Assembly (NCBI GenBank): GCA_036852015.1
Contig: JAANDG010000352.1
Coordinates: 62,001 to 126,000, forward strand
From: Pelodera strongyloides
Taxonomy: Eukaryota > Nematoda > Chromadorea > Rhabditida > Rhabditidae
Length of the DNA: 64,000 nucleotides
Direction of reading: 5' to 3'
In this document: positions 48,001 through 58,279 of the stretch, piece after piece
Position numbering within the stretch: the first letter of the stretch is position 1
Layout of the letters: every line of letters starts with the position of its first letter
Position numbers and translations under genes: made by a program
Notes under the pieces: generated by a model
What the model was told of the DNA's origin: nothing
Database searches by the model: none
Seen by the model: only the letters and a program-made list of their open reading frames with translations

Positions 48001-50047
48001 CATAACAGAGATATATGTCGGCGCTAGCGATAGTTTCTCTTTTTTTAAATTTGATTTTCCTGTTTAGCAATAGTTAAACAGATTATGGAGACATACTGTT
48101 AAATCGGGTAGAGTCGCAGGAAGAGAGGCAACCCGGGCCTCTTGTCTGGGTGATCGAGGGCCGAAGGCATACCGAAAGCATTTTAAGCAAAATATTTAAT
48201 TGCAGTAAAACGGACAACACGGAAAATATCCAAAAGCGAGGAAATAGTCTTGGAAGCCACAGATAAAGAACCTATAAGAGTGACGCTTAACGTAAGTCTT
48301 TCTTTCTTTTTACACTAGTATTACCAGCAGTGAATGCCGCTGCCTCCATTTTATAATGGGTAGTTGCAAGCTGTCTTTAAAGGAACGCAGTCACGATATT
48401 TTCTTTTATTTAATTTCCATTAGATATAGGAAGTTATGAGTAAACATTCTATACCAATACCAATTTCTAGGAAAACAAACTCGGGGAGAGAATTAACTGA
48501 GAATGGGAGTTACTCGACTACAGACTACAGTAGATACGCAATTGTCCGTGCAAAGCCTCATTATAATATAGTACATACCCTGCAGTGCTAGACAATTGTG
48601 ATATGCTGTCGCTGCAGGGTATTCAATCTCGGCTGCAATCTGGGCAATTGCTTTCATGCATATATATTGTTATCCAGTCACTCCCATTCTCAGTGAATTA
48701 TCTCCCTGAGTTCGTTTCTCTTTAACTTCATATTGGTACAATATTTTCCTTCACACCTTCCTATATTTATTGAAAATCAAATAAAAATGAAGAATTTTTC
48801 GTGATTGCGTTCCTTTAAGCAACTTGTGAAACTGCGTATTAAATTAAAGATGCATATGTTTGGCACAAATAAGAAAAAAGTATTCAGCTCGAAGAGGGTG
48901 AGAAGTTCCTTCTACGGTTGTCAAGTGTTGAGCGAGAAGAATCAAAGTGCCAGGACCTGGACACAATTGCCATATTTTTGAAGGATGGCATGCTCATAAA
49001 TGAAAAGGCATACATCAGGTTTGTTGACTGTGCATGTAACGCTAAAGTGATGTTTGTTAGTCTGCAAAAAATTTTGTTTATTAGGAATGTTTGGCATTAA
49101 AAATATTGGGACAAGGAAGTGAAAATTCATTGACGAGTACGCGAGGGCGAAGGCTGTGAAAATGTTGTTTTCTTGCACTACACGATGAGCGGATGAGCCG
49201 CATACATGGTACAATTAGGCACAATTTACACTCTGGACCTATACTGCTTTGCACGCACATATGTATAGTTACATATGCACCGTATTCGATCACTTACAGG
49301 ACGATCACTTATGATGCGCTAAGAAACAGTAATAATACGTGGGTTGGGACGGGAAAATTGACAATTGCAATTCCAAACGGGTGCTTCCGTGTTGCACTTG
49401 TTTCGACATATTGTGAGTTTTCCTTTAGCTTTTCTGTCAGCTGTTTTGGTGTCTGTATTTGGGTGTACATCCTCGTTCAAAGTATTTTCTTCAGCGATAC
49501 AAAGGGCAAATAATTTGCGCATTCTTCGCAAATGCCTCCTTGTGCTGGGTCTGACGATTCTTATGTCCGGCACATCCATCTTCATCTACTACAAGTTTTC
49601 CCTGGCTGGAAGGGAATACAGACGCCTTAGACGGATGTATAAAATGGCGAAACGGAACGGTTAGCGAAATTTCTCACTAGTCTAATGTGTAAGTTTTGAT
49701 GATGTTGCAATACAAATAGATTATGGTTCGGCAAGTTTCAATAATGAAAAGGTTTCTCAAAAATCTTCTTCGATCATTGTTCGATTTTGTTAGTGATATA
49801 CTTTTTAGTGATATACTGGCATACATGTCTTCAATTAATGCGTTGTATGTATTTGTAACATGAGTTGTGCCCTAAATTTTGGAGATAATTGTCGGGTGTC
49901 ACATCTAATTGAGTATGTAAAACAAACTTTATTATGCATTAACTTTGCCCTATTTTCACAGATAACTTCGTGCGCCACTACTTGAAGTGGAACGACAACA
50001 TTGAGGAAATTCTCACCCAATGGGAGAAGGTTGCCGATGATTATTAA
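40820..50047 (+). CDS. Type I membrane protein of unknown family, tandem paralog 2 (21 exons, 725 aa)
   Basis: Exons: 40820-40895, 41176-41332, 41935-42057, 42626-42750, 43482-43624, 43980-44067, 44165-44243, 44490-44549, 44843-44946, 45498-45580, 45817-45914, 46128-46191, 46317-46377, 46536-46660, 46922-47022, 47839-47948, 48206-48291, 48888-49018, 49300-49412, 49495-49659 and 49962-50047. All phases match paralog 1. It has a signal peptide (LLRGLTYGLAVLHFASA), a ~610-residue ectodomain, a membrane segment (CLLVLGLTILMSGTSIFIYY, ~656-675), an Arg-rich stop-transfer stretch and the same tail (LKWNDNIEEILTQWEKVADDY). Exons 14-21 are nearly identical to paralog 1. Exons 2-9 are strongly diverged (e.g. 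GYKLYDPANVSTVGL versus GYKLYDPKNGTTENL). The exon 4 acceptor lies in a tandem repeat of itself. Function unknown; a diversifying surface protein is an inference. Confidence 0.87.
41459..41892. mobile_element. Perfect 160-bp inverted repeat with 114-bp spacer (intron 2 of paralog 2)
   Basis: By eye, bases 41459-41618 are the exact reverse complement of 41733-41892, from GTGTCATGTCTATGAG to CAATCATTTTCG, with no mismatch found. The spacer contains GAGCGCTTCAGGCCAC. The element ends 42 bases before exon 3. Intron 2 of paralog 1 (258 bp) has nothing similar. Confidence 0.95.
42255..42407 (+). mobile_element. ~150-bp MITE, ATGGGGTNNNAAGTAT type, copy 2
   Basis: ATGGGGTCTATAAGTATG at the left and GACATTTGTGGAACCCAT at the right are imperfect inverted ends. 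The body matches 34852-35000 in inverted orientation. It lies in intron 3 of paralog 2. Confidence 0.85.
42540..42657 (+). repeat. Tandemly repeated 3' splice site of exon 4, paralog 2
   Basis: ATTATTCAGGGGCAAGCG occurs four times in full or in part, with CAG ends at 42548, 42580, 42608 and 42625. The first and last copies also carry GTATACTATGCGAAG, so the repeat spans the intron end and the first codons of exon 4. I used the last acceptor because it aligns with paralog 1. Confidence 0.9.
42811..43059. mobile_element. ~249-bp terminal-inverted-repeat element in intron 4 of paralog 2
   Basis: GGGAACTACTTTCTCAT at the left is matched by ATGAGAAAGTAGTTCCC at the right. The interior is not strongly palindromic. 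Intron 4 of paralog 1 is only 114 bp and lacks it. Confidence 0.85.
44750..44769 (+). repeat. Poly-C tract in intron 8 of paralog 2
   Basis: A run of about 19 C within AT-rich intron sequence. Length should be treated as approximate, because such runs are error-prone in sequencing. Confidence 0.9.
44961..45033 (+). repeat. TA microsatellite in intron 9 of paralog 2
   Basis: About 35 uninterrupted TA units just after the exon 9 donor. The open frames reading alternating I and Y on both strands are artefacts of it. Confidence 0.97.
45319..45455 (+). repeat. Dispersed repeat, copy 2 (pairs with 24284-24525)
   Basis: It shares ATTATATAAAGGAGAAGAGTT, TTTGTGTGAACGA and GCGGTGATAGCCGTCTGG with copy 1. 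It lies in intron 9 of paralog 2; the matching intron of paralog 1 does not have it. Confidence 0.6.
47109..47292. mobile_element. Hairpin MITE, TTTAAAGCGAAATACCGGCCGG family, copy 3
   Basis: TTTAAAGCGAAATACCGGCC at the left pairs with GGCCGGTATTTCGCTTTAAA at the right. The interior matches copies 18749 and 35241. Its right end shares TTTAAA with the next element. Confidence 0.9.
47287..47712. mobile_element. 426-bp hairpin MITE, TTAAAGGGTCAGGCCC family, full copy
   Basis: TTTAAAGGGTCAGGCCCATTT pairs with AAATGGGCCTGACCCTTTAA. Arms continue inward through ATTTTTGATGATTCCATCTG and CAACTATTTATCGCAGTT almost to the centre. It abuts the preceding element at a single TTTAAA. Both are in intron 15 of paralog 2. 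Confidence 0.93.
48377..48818. mobile_element. 442-bp hairpin MITE, TTAAAGGRWCGCRGTCAC family, copy 3
   Basis: TTTAAAGGAACGCAGTCACGA at the left pairs with CGTGATTGCGTTCCTTTAA at the right, and GAGAATTAACTGAGAATGGG pairs with CCCATTCTCAGTGAATTATC. It lies in intron 17 of paralog 2 and is absent from intron 17 of paralog 1. Confidence 0.88.
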
Positions 50048-50755
50048 ATTACATCTAACACTGATAATATATGAATTCTTTAAACTTTATTTGTAAAATG
50101 AATTCGCTTTTCGTTTAATAAACATTTACAATAAAGTTAAAAACGTTGTGCACATCGTCGCGAATGGTGAAATTTTCATATCAGTTTTTTTTTTGCTGAC
50201 CGTGGCAATTTGTCGAATTTGCGTGGTTTGTGCTTGTTTGTATCAACTTATCAGTGTGTTTTAACAAATGATGTGGGTGTCGTGCAAGCTCTTGAGGAAT
50301 AAAAAAAAGGTTCGTACAAGAGCCTACACTGTATTTCTTTGGGTCAGGCATTGAGGTGTGTTTGAGGTAACGGACATACGATAACATCAGCTTTCGTTCG
50401 ATTTAAGAAACCGATCCGCACGAAGCACCTTTATTTTTTTAACTCATTTTAACTTCACAAACAAAAAAAGTCGGGGGAGAGTCTATTTAGGAGTGCGCAA
50501 GTAGATTACCACCCTAACAGACGCCTGATATATGACTATGTATTTCAATGCGATGTATGTATTTGTGATTCATAATGTTCAAATGTTCAATGAAAAAGTT
50601 TAATGCGTTTAAATTTTAAATGTAGGAACAAAAAAAGCAAGCTTAATACTGAAAACATACAGTTTTTCTCTCAATGGAAAGCAAAAATGATTTGGAGATA
50701 TGAGATATCGCTACGTAAAACTGTTTACAAGCAAATGTGAACGTGTCGTCTTCTC
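50048..50755. other. Convergent 3' flank between paralog 2 and the minus-strand zinc-finger gene
   Basis: Polyadenylation-like AATAAA strings for the + strand gene lie near 50118 and 50131. Sequence after paralog 2 still matches that after paralog 1 (GCTGACCGTGGCAATT / GCTGACTACGGCAATT). No other gene was seen. Confidence 0.6.
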
Positions 50756-53700
50756 TCACTGTGTGTCACCCTCGGCAAGATCTGAAATAATCATATTGAA
50801 AGGACGATCCATTCCACCCTTTTGAATTCATTCACAAGTTCTTGCATCGTTACTCAGTAATGAAGGATGTATGGTCTTGCTGCTTTCACTACATTAAAAA
50901 ATATATATAATTGTTTAATGGCCACATTTAAATTCAAGGTGTTTCGTAGATTATAAAACAAAATGATTTCTGACCATCTCGTTCCTCAGCATCATCCAGA
51001 ATGTTCTTCAGCTTCTCATTGAATATGATGGCCGCGGAGATGAACTAAATTTTGTTGCACGCACGGATCCTCGTTTTATAAGTAAACGATCAGGAAAAAT
51101 TGTATTATATGAATAAACCAAATTTGTTGGACAAGGAGCTTCGAATTTCGAACTCTGATATAAAATTCATGTTTTAGCGTATAATAATTCCAAGCCAGAG
51201 GAGGAGGAGTAGAGCCCGCGATAGCTATTTTTTTAATATTACAAGTACACTTCCGACAAAGGCTAACTGACGTACCCTAATTTGTCTGTTGATAAAGTCC
51301 TTAACGTAATCCTGCATCTCTAATACATTTCCTTCCGAATTGAGCGCACGCACAAGTTCAGCATCATCTCCCTTGATTGCTCTTGTGAACAACAGTTTGT
51401 ATGACTCGCATATATCTCTGTGAACCTCGATACCCTAAATTTGTATATATGCATTTACTCATGGAAATTGAGACCTACTTTCTTAGGTCGCTTCGTGATT
51501 CATTTTCCTCGACGTTCTTTTTTTTATTAATTCATGAGTTATGTGTCTTTTTCTATCGTAAACTTACACTTAGCATCCCGCACCCTGTATAACATTGATC
51601 GATACTCAATGATCAGGTTCTATCAGAACGTCATATTATTGGGTGGCTACGGGATTTTCCCCATCGCTTTTCTCATGGAGTTTCGCACTACGCGAGAAAA
51701 TACCCGATGGTTCGTTGTAAATTGTATCTCCGCAAGGAGGTCGATTTAGTTGGAAACTCAATAAAACTAGAAGGGATAATGATTGATGAACACAGTTTAT
51801 ATATCTTGCTTTCAGATAACAGTGTGTGACTCTTGCCTGCTTATGTAGGTGTTCAAGCTGCCCGTGCCACTTAACCAACTTTCCGAAAGTCTTATCGTGT
51901 TTCTCCAGAGCAAGGACGGTTAGTATTTTCCGAGAAGCATCTTCAACAGAGTGGCCCCAATGGTGACTTATAACGCAACCAGCGCAGAATCCATACTGCT
52001 CACAACTGAGACATGCAAATGTTGTTGCCGCATCGTTCGATTGATCACAAATCAGGCACCTGAACATTTCATAAGAGTTACTGCGAATGATAGTTATACT
52101 ATCCGAATTAGTTATTAATGATCACTAACCGTTTCACTAAAAATCATAATAGATATGCTCGTGCAACACACATAACGCTGATTAAGCAAACTAAAATGCT
52201 TACTTGAGATCTGAAATTAGTGCATTTGGCTTTCCGTAACCAGTCCACGCTCGGCAAATAAAGTCTTCTTTCTTCGGGGGAAGAGAAACGCGCTTCTTCA
52301 CAAGGGCAGGATTGTACTCGTTCCGGACGTGGCGAAAATCAAATTCTGGGAGTGTGAGAGTCGAGACCTCCTCGGAGGAAGATTCGAACCCGAGAGCCGC
52401 GCCCTTGGTGGACTGTCCTTGCTGTATATCACGAAATGCACGAGCACGAAATTTCTCTCTAACGAAGATATGTGTCGGAGGAGAAATTATGTTTTCCAAT
52501 GCAGGGCGCGTGAGGGATTGCCGCACGGAACCAGACGCCGGTTTTTGCTCTATAGCACGAATAACACGAGCAACATAATTTGTCCGTTTCCCTCTAATAG
52601 GAGAAAGGCGGCATTCCGAAGTGGGGTAAGGATAGTGTAAATCTTCATCCTCTGAGTGAGCGTATAGATCTCGATGCACGGAAAGAGTGGACAGATGCTC
52701 GTAGATCGTAGCACCACGAGTGATGCGTTCCGCCCCAGGAGGAGAAGTACTGTCCTCTTCCATGGAAGGAGAACCGAAGTCTTCCTCCTCGAATTCTTGC
52801 TCCGGGGAACATGACGCGAGCTGTTGTATCCCAGCATCATGCGAACTGTTGCGTTCCTCTACAAAATTTGAACGTTCATCGTCCTCCTTGCTCTGGGGAA
52901 GCAATTCTGGGGAAGCAATAAGTTCCTGCTCCCCTGTATTACGGGACTGATTATGTTGCTCACTAAAATATGAATCGAGACCTTCATCCAGGGAAGGAGA
53001 GTGGAAATCTTCCTCCTCGGTGTGAAAATTTGATTCTTGCCGCACGGGACCAGAAGCCGGTTCTTCGTCACTAGTGTCACCAGAAATGTTAAGTTCCGCA
53101 ATAAAGGGTGAAAGGAGGTCTTCCCCGTCAGAACAAGAACGGAACTCTTCCTCATCGTAGTGAGAATTGAACTCTTGGGAACAGGCAACCAGTTCTTCCT
53201 CCCCAGTGTCACGATTGCATTCCTCTCGAGGAGCAGAAGTGAGGTCTTTCTCCACGGAAGGAGGGGGGAATTCTTGCTCTTCAAACTGCGGAATGAATTC
53301 TTGTTGCATGGAACCAGAAGCCTGTTCTTGTTCCCTAGTTGTACCAGGCATGTTATGTTCCGCAATAGGAGATGAAAGGCCGTCCTCTACAATACGAGGA
53401 TGTAAATCTTCTACTGGAAGCTCAGTGTCTGATTCGAAGTCTTCTTCACAGCCAAAGTCACCTTTGCGGAATAATTGGCGGAATTCCATAATAACTCCGA
53501 TGAGAAAGTACAGTGTAATTGTCGTCCTTTCCTTTCCCTGGCAATTTTCGCACACGTGATCCGTCACACAGCTGCTACAGGACACTTTTCCGCATGATGG
53601 AAGAAACACCGGCAGGTGGGCACGATTCTCCGAGAAGGGAATTGAACAGTCTTCACATCGAAGCGAAGTCCATTTAGAATGGGTTAGAAATTTTAATTCA

Positions 53701-54326
53701 TCAGAGTTGACAATGCGGCAAATCATCCAGTTGAATAATCTTAAGCAACTGCCTTCGGGAACAATTTGGCAGGACTGCTTGTTCCTAGCCAGACACACGA
53801 CGCATGATAATTCTCCTTCCGGGGTGAAATTCACGATGTTCGATTCTTGTCCGCACTTTGAGCATGTCAAACTTTGAAGGTTCACTTTCTTGTTCACCAT
53901 GACCGCTTTGTTACCGACCGTAGAAAAGAAAATACTCAGTTCGTTAATGATCTTCATTGAGATGTTAACATCATGTTGAGTTGTATCTGCCTGATGATGA
54001 CATGCACATTCAGCACATGCTAGCTCGGAGCGAGATACGTATCCGGCCGGCCTCTCCGTTGTAATTGTTCTTCTGCACAAGAAGCAAGCAAATGGACTCC
54101 AGTTTTCAAAATTGAGAAATTTTAGTTCGGTAACCACAGCGAATTGAAGCAAATAATCGAGGTTGAGATTGGTGACATATTTCTTGTCATGAATATTTCC
54201 CAATTCGAGTTCTTTAGTTTGACACCTTTCACAAATAAGGTCCCCGAAATCGCAAATGAACCTAGTCGATTTTGAGTTGTATTGTAGCTGGCAATGATGG
54301 CACTCCAAACTAGCCAAGCGCAACAT
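50756..54326 (-). CDS. Multi-zinc-finger protein with acidic repeat region (paralog A, 856 aa)
   Basis: Minus-strand exons: 54326-52204, 52059-51837, 51404-51276, 51044-50975 and 50781-50756 (TGA). The ATG follows TTTTACAG directly, a likely spliced-leader site. Cys pairs define four RING/treble-clef-like modules: C9/C12..C32/C35, C81/C84..C104/C107, C155/C158..C175/C178 and C224/C227..C250/C253 with C259/C262. Residues ~285-600 are acidic and repetitive (units like EEDFHSPSLDEGLDS, about 50 residues apart). Exon 2 is a B-box-like finger (CLICDQ...CLSCEQYGFCAGC...HHWGH) followed by a probable helix (VKWHGQLEHLHKQ). The exon 2 donor appears to be GC (CAG|GCAAGA), and the exon 3 acceptor is weak. 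The RING-plus-B-box order recalls TRIM-type ubiquitin ligases, but His/Cys spacing is not canonical, so ligase activity is only a possibility. Confidence 0.8.
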
Positions 54327-54465
54327 TCTGTAAAATTTTCTTTTTTTAGGGCATCGCCAATAAGTTGAGCCTACATTGTTTTTTAGAGAAAAGTTTTAAA
54401 TGCAAATAAATGGACGTACAGAATTATGAAATAAGGTGAGACATTGGATTACAGAATTAATAGAA

Positions 54466-54827
54466 TTAAAGGGATCGGTTTACTTGAAATAGTGTCTGTC
54501 TTTTCTTTTTTCTTTTTTTCTATAAGGGATAATAAAAATTTGGAATACAAAAAGTAGTGTTCTATTTCAATACTCAGGAAGATATTGGGTGATGAAGTGG
54601 TGGATTGATCGGTCCAAAATGCAGAAAGGGTAATTGTCCTGCCTTGTTTGTATAGGAGAATTACCCTTTTTGCACTCCTGCCCGATCAATCCACCACTTT
54701 ATCACCTAATATCTTCGTGAGTATTGAAATTGAAAACTACTTTTTGTATTCAATTTTTATTATCCCTTATAGAAAATAAAGAAACAAAAAAAAACAGACA
54801 CTATTTCAGGTGAACCGATCCCTTTAA
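54466..54827. mobile_element. 362-bp hairpin MITE, TTAAAGGGATCGGTTYAC family
   Basis: TTAAAGGGATCGGTTTACTTG pairs with CAGGTGAACCGATCCCTTTAA. Inner arms include GGGATAATAAAAATTTG / CAATTTTTATTATCCC, CAATACTCAGGAAGATATT / AATATCTTCGTGAGTATTG and GGTAATTGTCCTGCC / GGAGAATTACCC. The centre is near TTGTTTGTATAGG. Confidence 0.93.
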
Positions 54828-55230
54828 AACTAAGACAAAAATTATGCTATAGAAATATCTCTAACTCTTAAACAAAATGTAGCAAGAATATTGTTTTGCA
54901 TTAGGACCATTTTGTGTGGACTTGTATTGATAATTCCTGGGTTTGCGTTTAGTCACGTCTGTAAATATTTAGTTATCAGTGTTACGAGGGAATAAACTGA
55001 AAAATATGCGCTTCCACAATAAAAGATAAGGAAATTGAGTTAACCGAGTGTATAACAAATTTTCTCTAAAGAGTTATTTCGAATCACTGCAAGGGTTCAG
55101 TAGTTCAGTTACCAAATTCTAGCAAATAATTCTCACGTTTATGCAAATTTTATCCTACAATTCGATATTGTATGAATGATTTATTACTGAAAGACAAAAA
55201 ATAAAGCAGCTCACGTACAAATAAGAATAT

Positions 55231-55488
55231 GGGGTTTGCAAGTATGCCCGATTTTCCTTGCAAGTATCGAAAAATTTACCGTATCTTGGCACTACACGAG
55301 CATATCTACAGGCAGTTTTTACGACCGATCGCCACGGGACCAATTGTTCAACAAAAAATGTCTTTGATGGCGGATTTTCTATAGTGCGGATGTGTCAAAG
55401 TTACGGTAAAGTTGTGTAAAAAGCACACGATTTTGCGAATTGATACTTGCAAGGAAAACTCGCGGTTTTTAGCATACTTGCAAACCCC
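55231..55488. mobile_element. MITE with GGGGTTTGCAAGTATGCC ends, copy 2
   Basis: It is nearly identical to 11402-11660, including subterminal arms. AATAT flanks it on both sides (55226-55230 and 55489-55493), a likely 5-bp target duplication, although an AT-rich coincidence is possible. Confidence 0.93.
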
Positions 55489-56243
55489 AATATGCAAAAA
55501 AAAAACAGAATCGTTATACAAAGTAAAATTGTAAAATATACCAATATACGGCATTCGTACGGAAAAAAAACTACCTATATACTTAAAATAATCAATGAGT
55601 AAATGCACAACTACAAACAATACAAAGGAAATTAAACGATATAAATGGAGTATTATTAATACATGAAAGTAATATTGTAATAAAATATGGACCAAGTGAG
55701 ACCCCGGTGCGCAGTCTACTGTTATTCATTGTATTTCGTTACAGACTATCGATTTTTTGAATGCGGCAAGTGAGGGAATATCATTCTCCTGGCTGACGGA
55801 AATAACATTCATTCGACATGTTTAGAGCTCAATTTTTTTATGTTTTTTATATATCAAGCATAATTGGTATAATAATGTTCTCTGCAATGTTCCATATTAT
55901 TTCTATTTCAGTTGACGTAGTTAATAAACATGCAGCATTATGTTTTTATAAAAATAATGTTTTTAAAGCATTTATTCAAAAATCGAAACTGTAAACATCA
56001 TTGTAAATAAAACCCAGATCAGGCTTTGTGACAAAACGAGTGATGCGCTTCACGTAAGCTATGCAGCGCACTTCGCTATTCTTCGTTGACAATATCCGTG
56101 TGTGGTTTGAGCTGTTTCGTTTACTCATTATTTGTTAAATAGCACCGTAGGTTGTGCAACACACAATGTTATAATGATGAATCAATACACAATAAGTGGA
56201 TGTTGCTTAACAATTGGGTACAATACAAGCTATAGAGAAAAGC

Positions 56244-56414
56244 TTAAAGCGAAATGCCAGCTCCTTTGGAAAATTTGCATATGATAAGCAAATCCTATGT
56301 ATCCTATGCTAATTTTGCGCGATCGTCCACGGCAATCGCGCAAAATTAGCATAGGATACATAGGATTTGCTTATCATATGCAAATTTTCCAAAGGAGCTG
56401 GCATTTCGCTTTAA
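56244..56414. mobile_element. 171-bp near-perfect palindrome (80-bp arms)
   Basis: Bases from TTAAAGCGAAATGCCAGC to TTTTGCGCGAT (about 80 bp) recur as an exact reverse complement with only about 11 unpaired bases at the centre. Partial sequence of the same type is fused to the element at 29974 (from about 30240). Confidence 0.95.
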
Positions 56415-56574
56415 CGGTTGCTGAAGTTAACGAATGGAAATCGATTTTAAAAGAAAATTGATGTTGCATTGTCTTACAAGTCACAATCAGTTGTAAAGGA
56501 ACCAATAATGCAATAATAATAATAATGTGTTCAATTGTCTGTAAACATAGTTCCTCCCGAGTTACTGAGCATCA

Positions 56575-58279
56575 TCACCACACTCCCAAGCGAAGCCAGA
56601 GCCAGATTCTACAAATGGTTGCAGATAGCCAGTTATCGTGGTAGCATGACTGAAATCAACTTTTTTGCTGCCGTGTTAATCGTCAACGGTAACTGATTAT
56701 AAAAGCGTCCCGTGCAATCATTATTTCTTTAATTCCATACAATGTATCCACTTATCATTATTAATTATTATGACTCAGATCAGTTGCGTAGAAAAACCGA
56801 AAAACCGGGCTTCCTGTCGGATTTATTATAACACTGCGTTTTACTTAGTACATAAAAATACAAGAAGATTTATAGTGCCTGCGTCGCTTTTATCCTGAAA
56901 AGGGTTTTTCTGTTACCTGCATTAACCGCCGATCAATATTCTTAACGACCATGTGGAACTCATGTTCCTTTGCTGTACAAACGGTGCAGATGCTATTTTT
57001 CTCACATGTGAGGCACACACGTACGTCTTGCGGTTCCTTCGATTGTCCACAATCTTGGCATCTAAACATATAGCTTGTGAGATTAGATTCACTCCCAAAC
57101 AATGTAAAAACTCTGTTGCTAACTGTAAACAATAAATCGAAAAATGTATCATATCTTGAAAACATGTGAACATATCATGTTGCTTTCCTACACACTCGTA
57201 GAAATATCCAAGTTCGCCGTGTCCTATATGCTATTGCTATTGGCTGGTCAATATCTCGAGAGAAAAATATTCCCCTGGCAGCAAACACAAACGGTTTACC
57301 TGACGAGGTTTGAGGCGGTTTCCTCATGATTTTCCTCTCCTGCACCTGAAGTCTGAGGATGGCTGTTTCCATCGGAAGACGCTGTCTCCACATTCTCCTC
57401 AAGGTCACGTCCACCGTTTTTATACAAAGAACGGAATTCACTAATAACTTTGGTTAGAAAGTTTAACACAGTTGTCCTCTCGTTCCGTCCATTGCAATTT
57501 TCACAGTTGTGTGTTCTTGCGCAATTTGCGCAATTCAGCCTTCCGCATGTCGGCAAATGTATCGGAATTTGGTCGGGATCGTCGGAGAATGGAGTTGAAC
57601 AGTTCTCACAGCGAAGCGGTGTCCATTTAGAATACGTAAGGGATTTCAGTTCATCAGAGTCGACGTTATCAATAAGCCAACTGAACATTCTTAAACAGCT
57701 GTTGCGAGGTACAAATTGGCATGGTTTCTTAATTCGGGTCAAGCACGCGGCACAGGACAAGTTTCCTTTTGCTGTGAAATATTCGACCCTAGATTGCCTT
57801 TTACACATCGCACACTTCAAACTTTTGAGATCAAGTTTGTTCTCGAGTTGTGCATTTGAGATTCCAGCCTCAAAATAGACTTGAAATTCGTTGATTATTC
57901 TCATGAAGGTGTCAATTGTTGGCTGTTGTGACGAAATTGTCAAAGAGCCAGCGCATTCGCGGCATGCCAACTTGAAGGGAGAAAGATATCCGGCCGGCCT
58001 TAGTGCGGTGATCGATTTTTTGCACCAGTTGCATGAAAACGGATTCCAATTTTTGAAATTGAGTCGCTTCACTTCTGGTTCCACGGCAAATTGAAGAATG
58101 TAATCGAGTTTCGGTTCGTTGATTCGTAGTTCGCAACACAGTCCCGCACTCCTGCGGCAGTTTGTAGCTGGACACATGCGGCATCGTAGACAGCCGCAAA
58201 ATTTGCAAATACGGACATTGTAGATATTAAGTTCACGTTCTTTGCAGCAGTGACAACGCAAACTTTCCAAGCAAAGCAT
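56575..58279 (-). CDS. Multi-zinc-finger protein (paralog B, ~399 aa, 3' end uncertain)
   Basis: Minus-strand exons 58279-57300 and 57061-56917 are secure. The start is the ATG shortly after TTTCAG (at 58279), matching the start of paralog A (MLCLESLRCHCC versus MLRLASLECHHC). Four Cys-rich modules follow, with CNWCKKSITALRPAGY, CAMCKRQSRVEYFTAKG and CENCSTPFSDDPDQIP as good matches to paralog A. Exon 2 is the B-box-like finger (CQDCGQ...CLTCEKNSICTVC...HEFHMV). Paralog A's long acidic repeat is reduced here to a short tail (DGNSHPQTSGAGEENHEETA). The third exon (56649-56575) fits the reading phase but gives a short Trp-rich end unlike paralog A. In another frame the same segment gives a plausible end, ECGDDAQ. 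The C-terminus may be truncated or mis-modelled. Molecular function unknown. Confidence 0.75.

Larger units (their letters stand above)
54828..56574. other. Spacer between zinc-finger paralogs, mobile elements only
   Basis: Apart from the MITE at 55231 and the palindrome at 56244, no coding exon was seen. The sequence is AT-rich. Confidence 0.55.

Noticed and set aside
31070..50047. The tandem membrane-protein genes as an operon
   Set aside because: They are separated by about 1.5 kb and each has its own conserved upstream region, so independent promoters are more likely.
52312..53559. Plus-strand open frames opposite the zinc-finger gene
   Set aside because: They are antisense shadows of the long minus-strand exon 1 and have no splice or family support.
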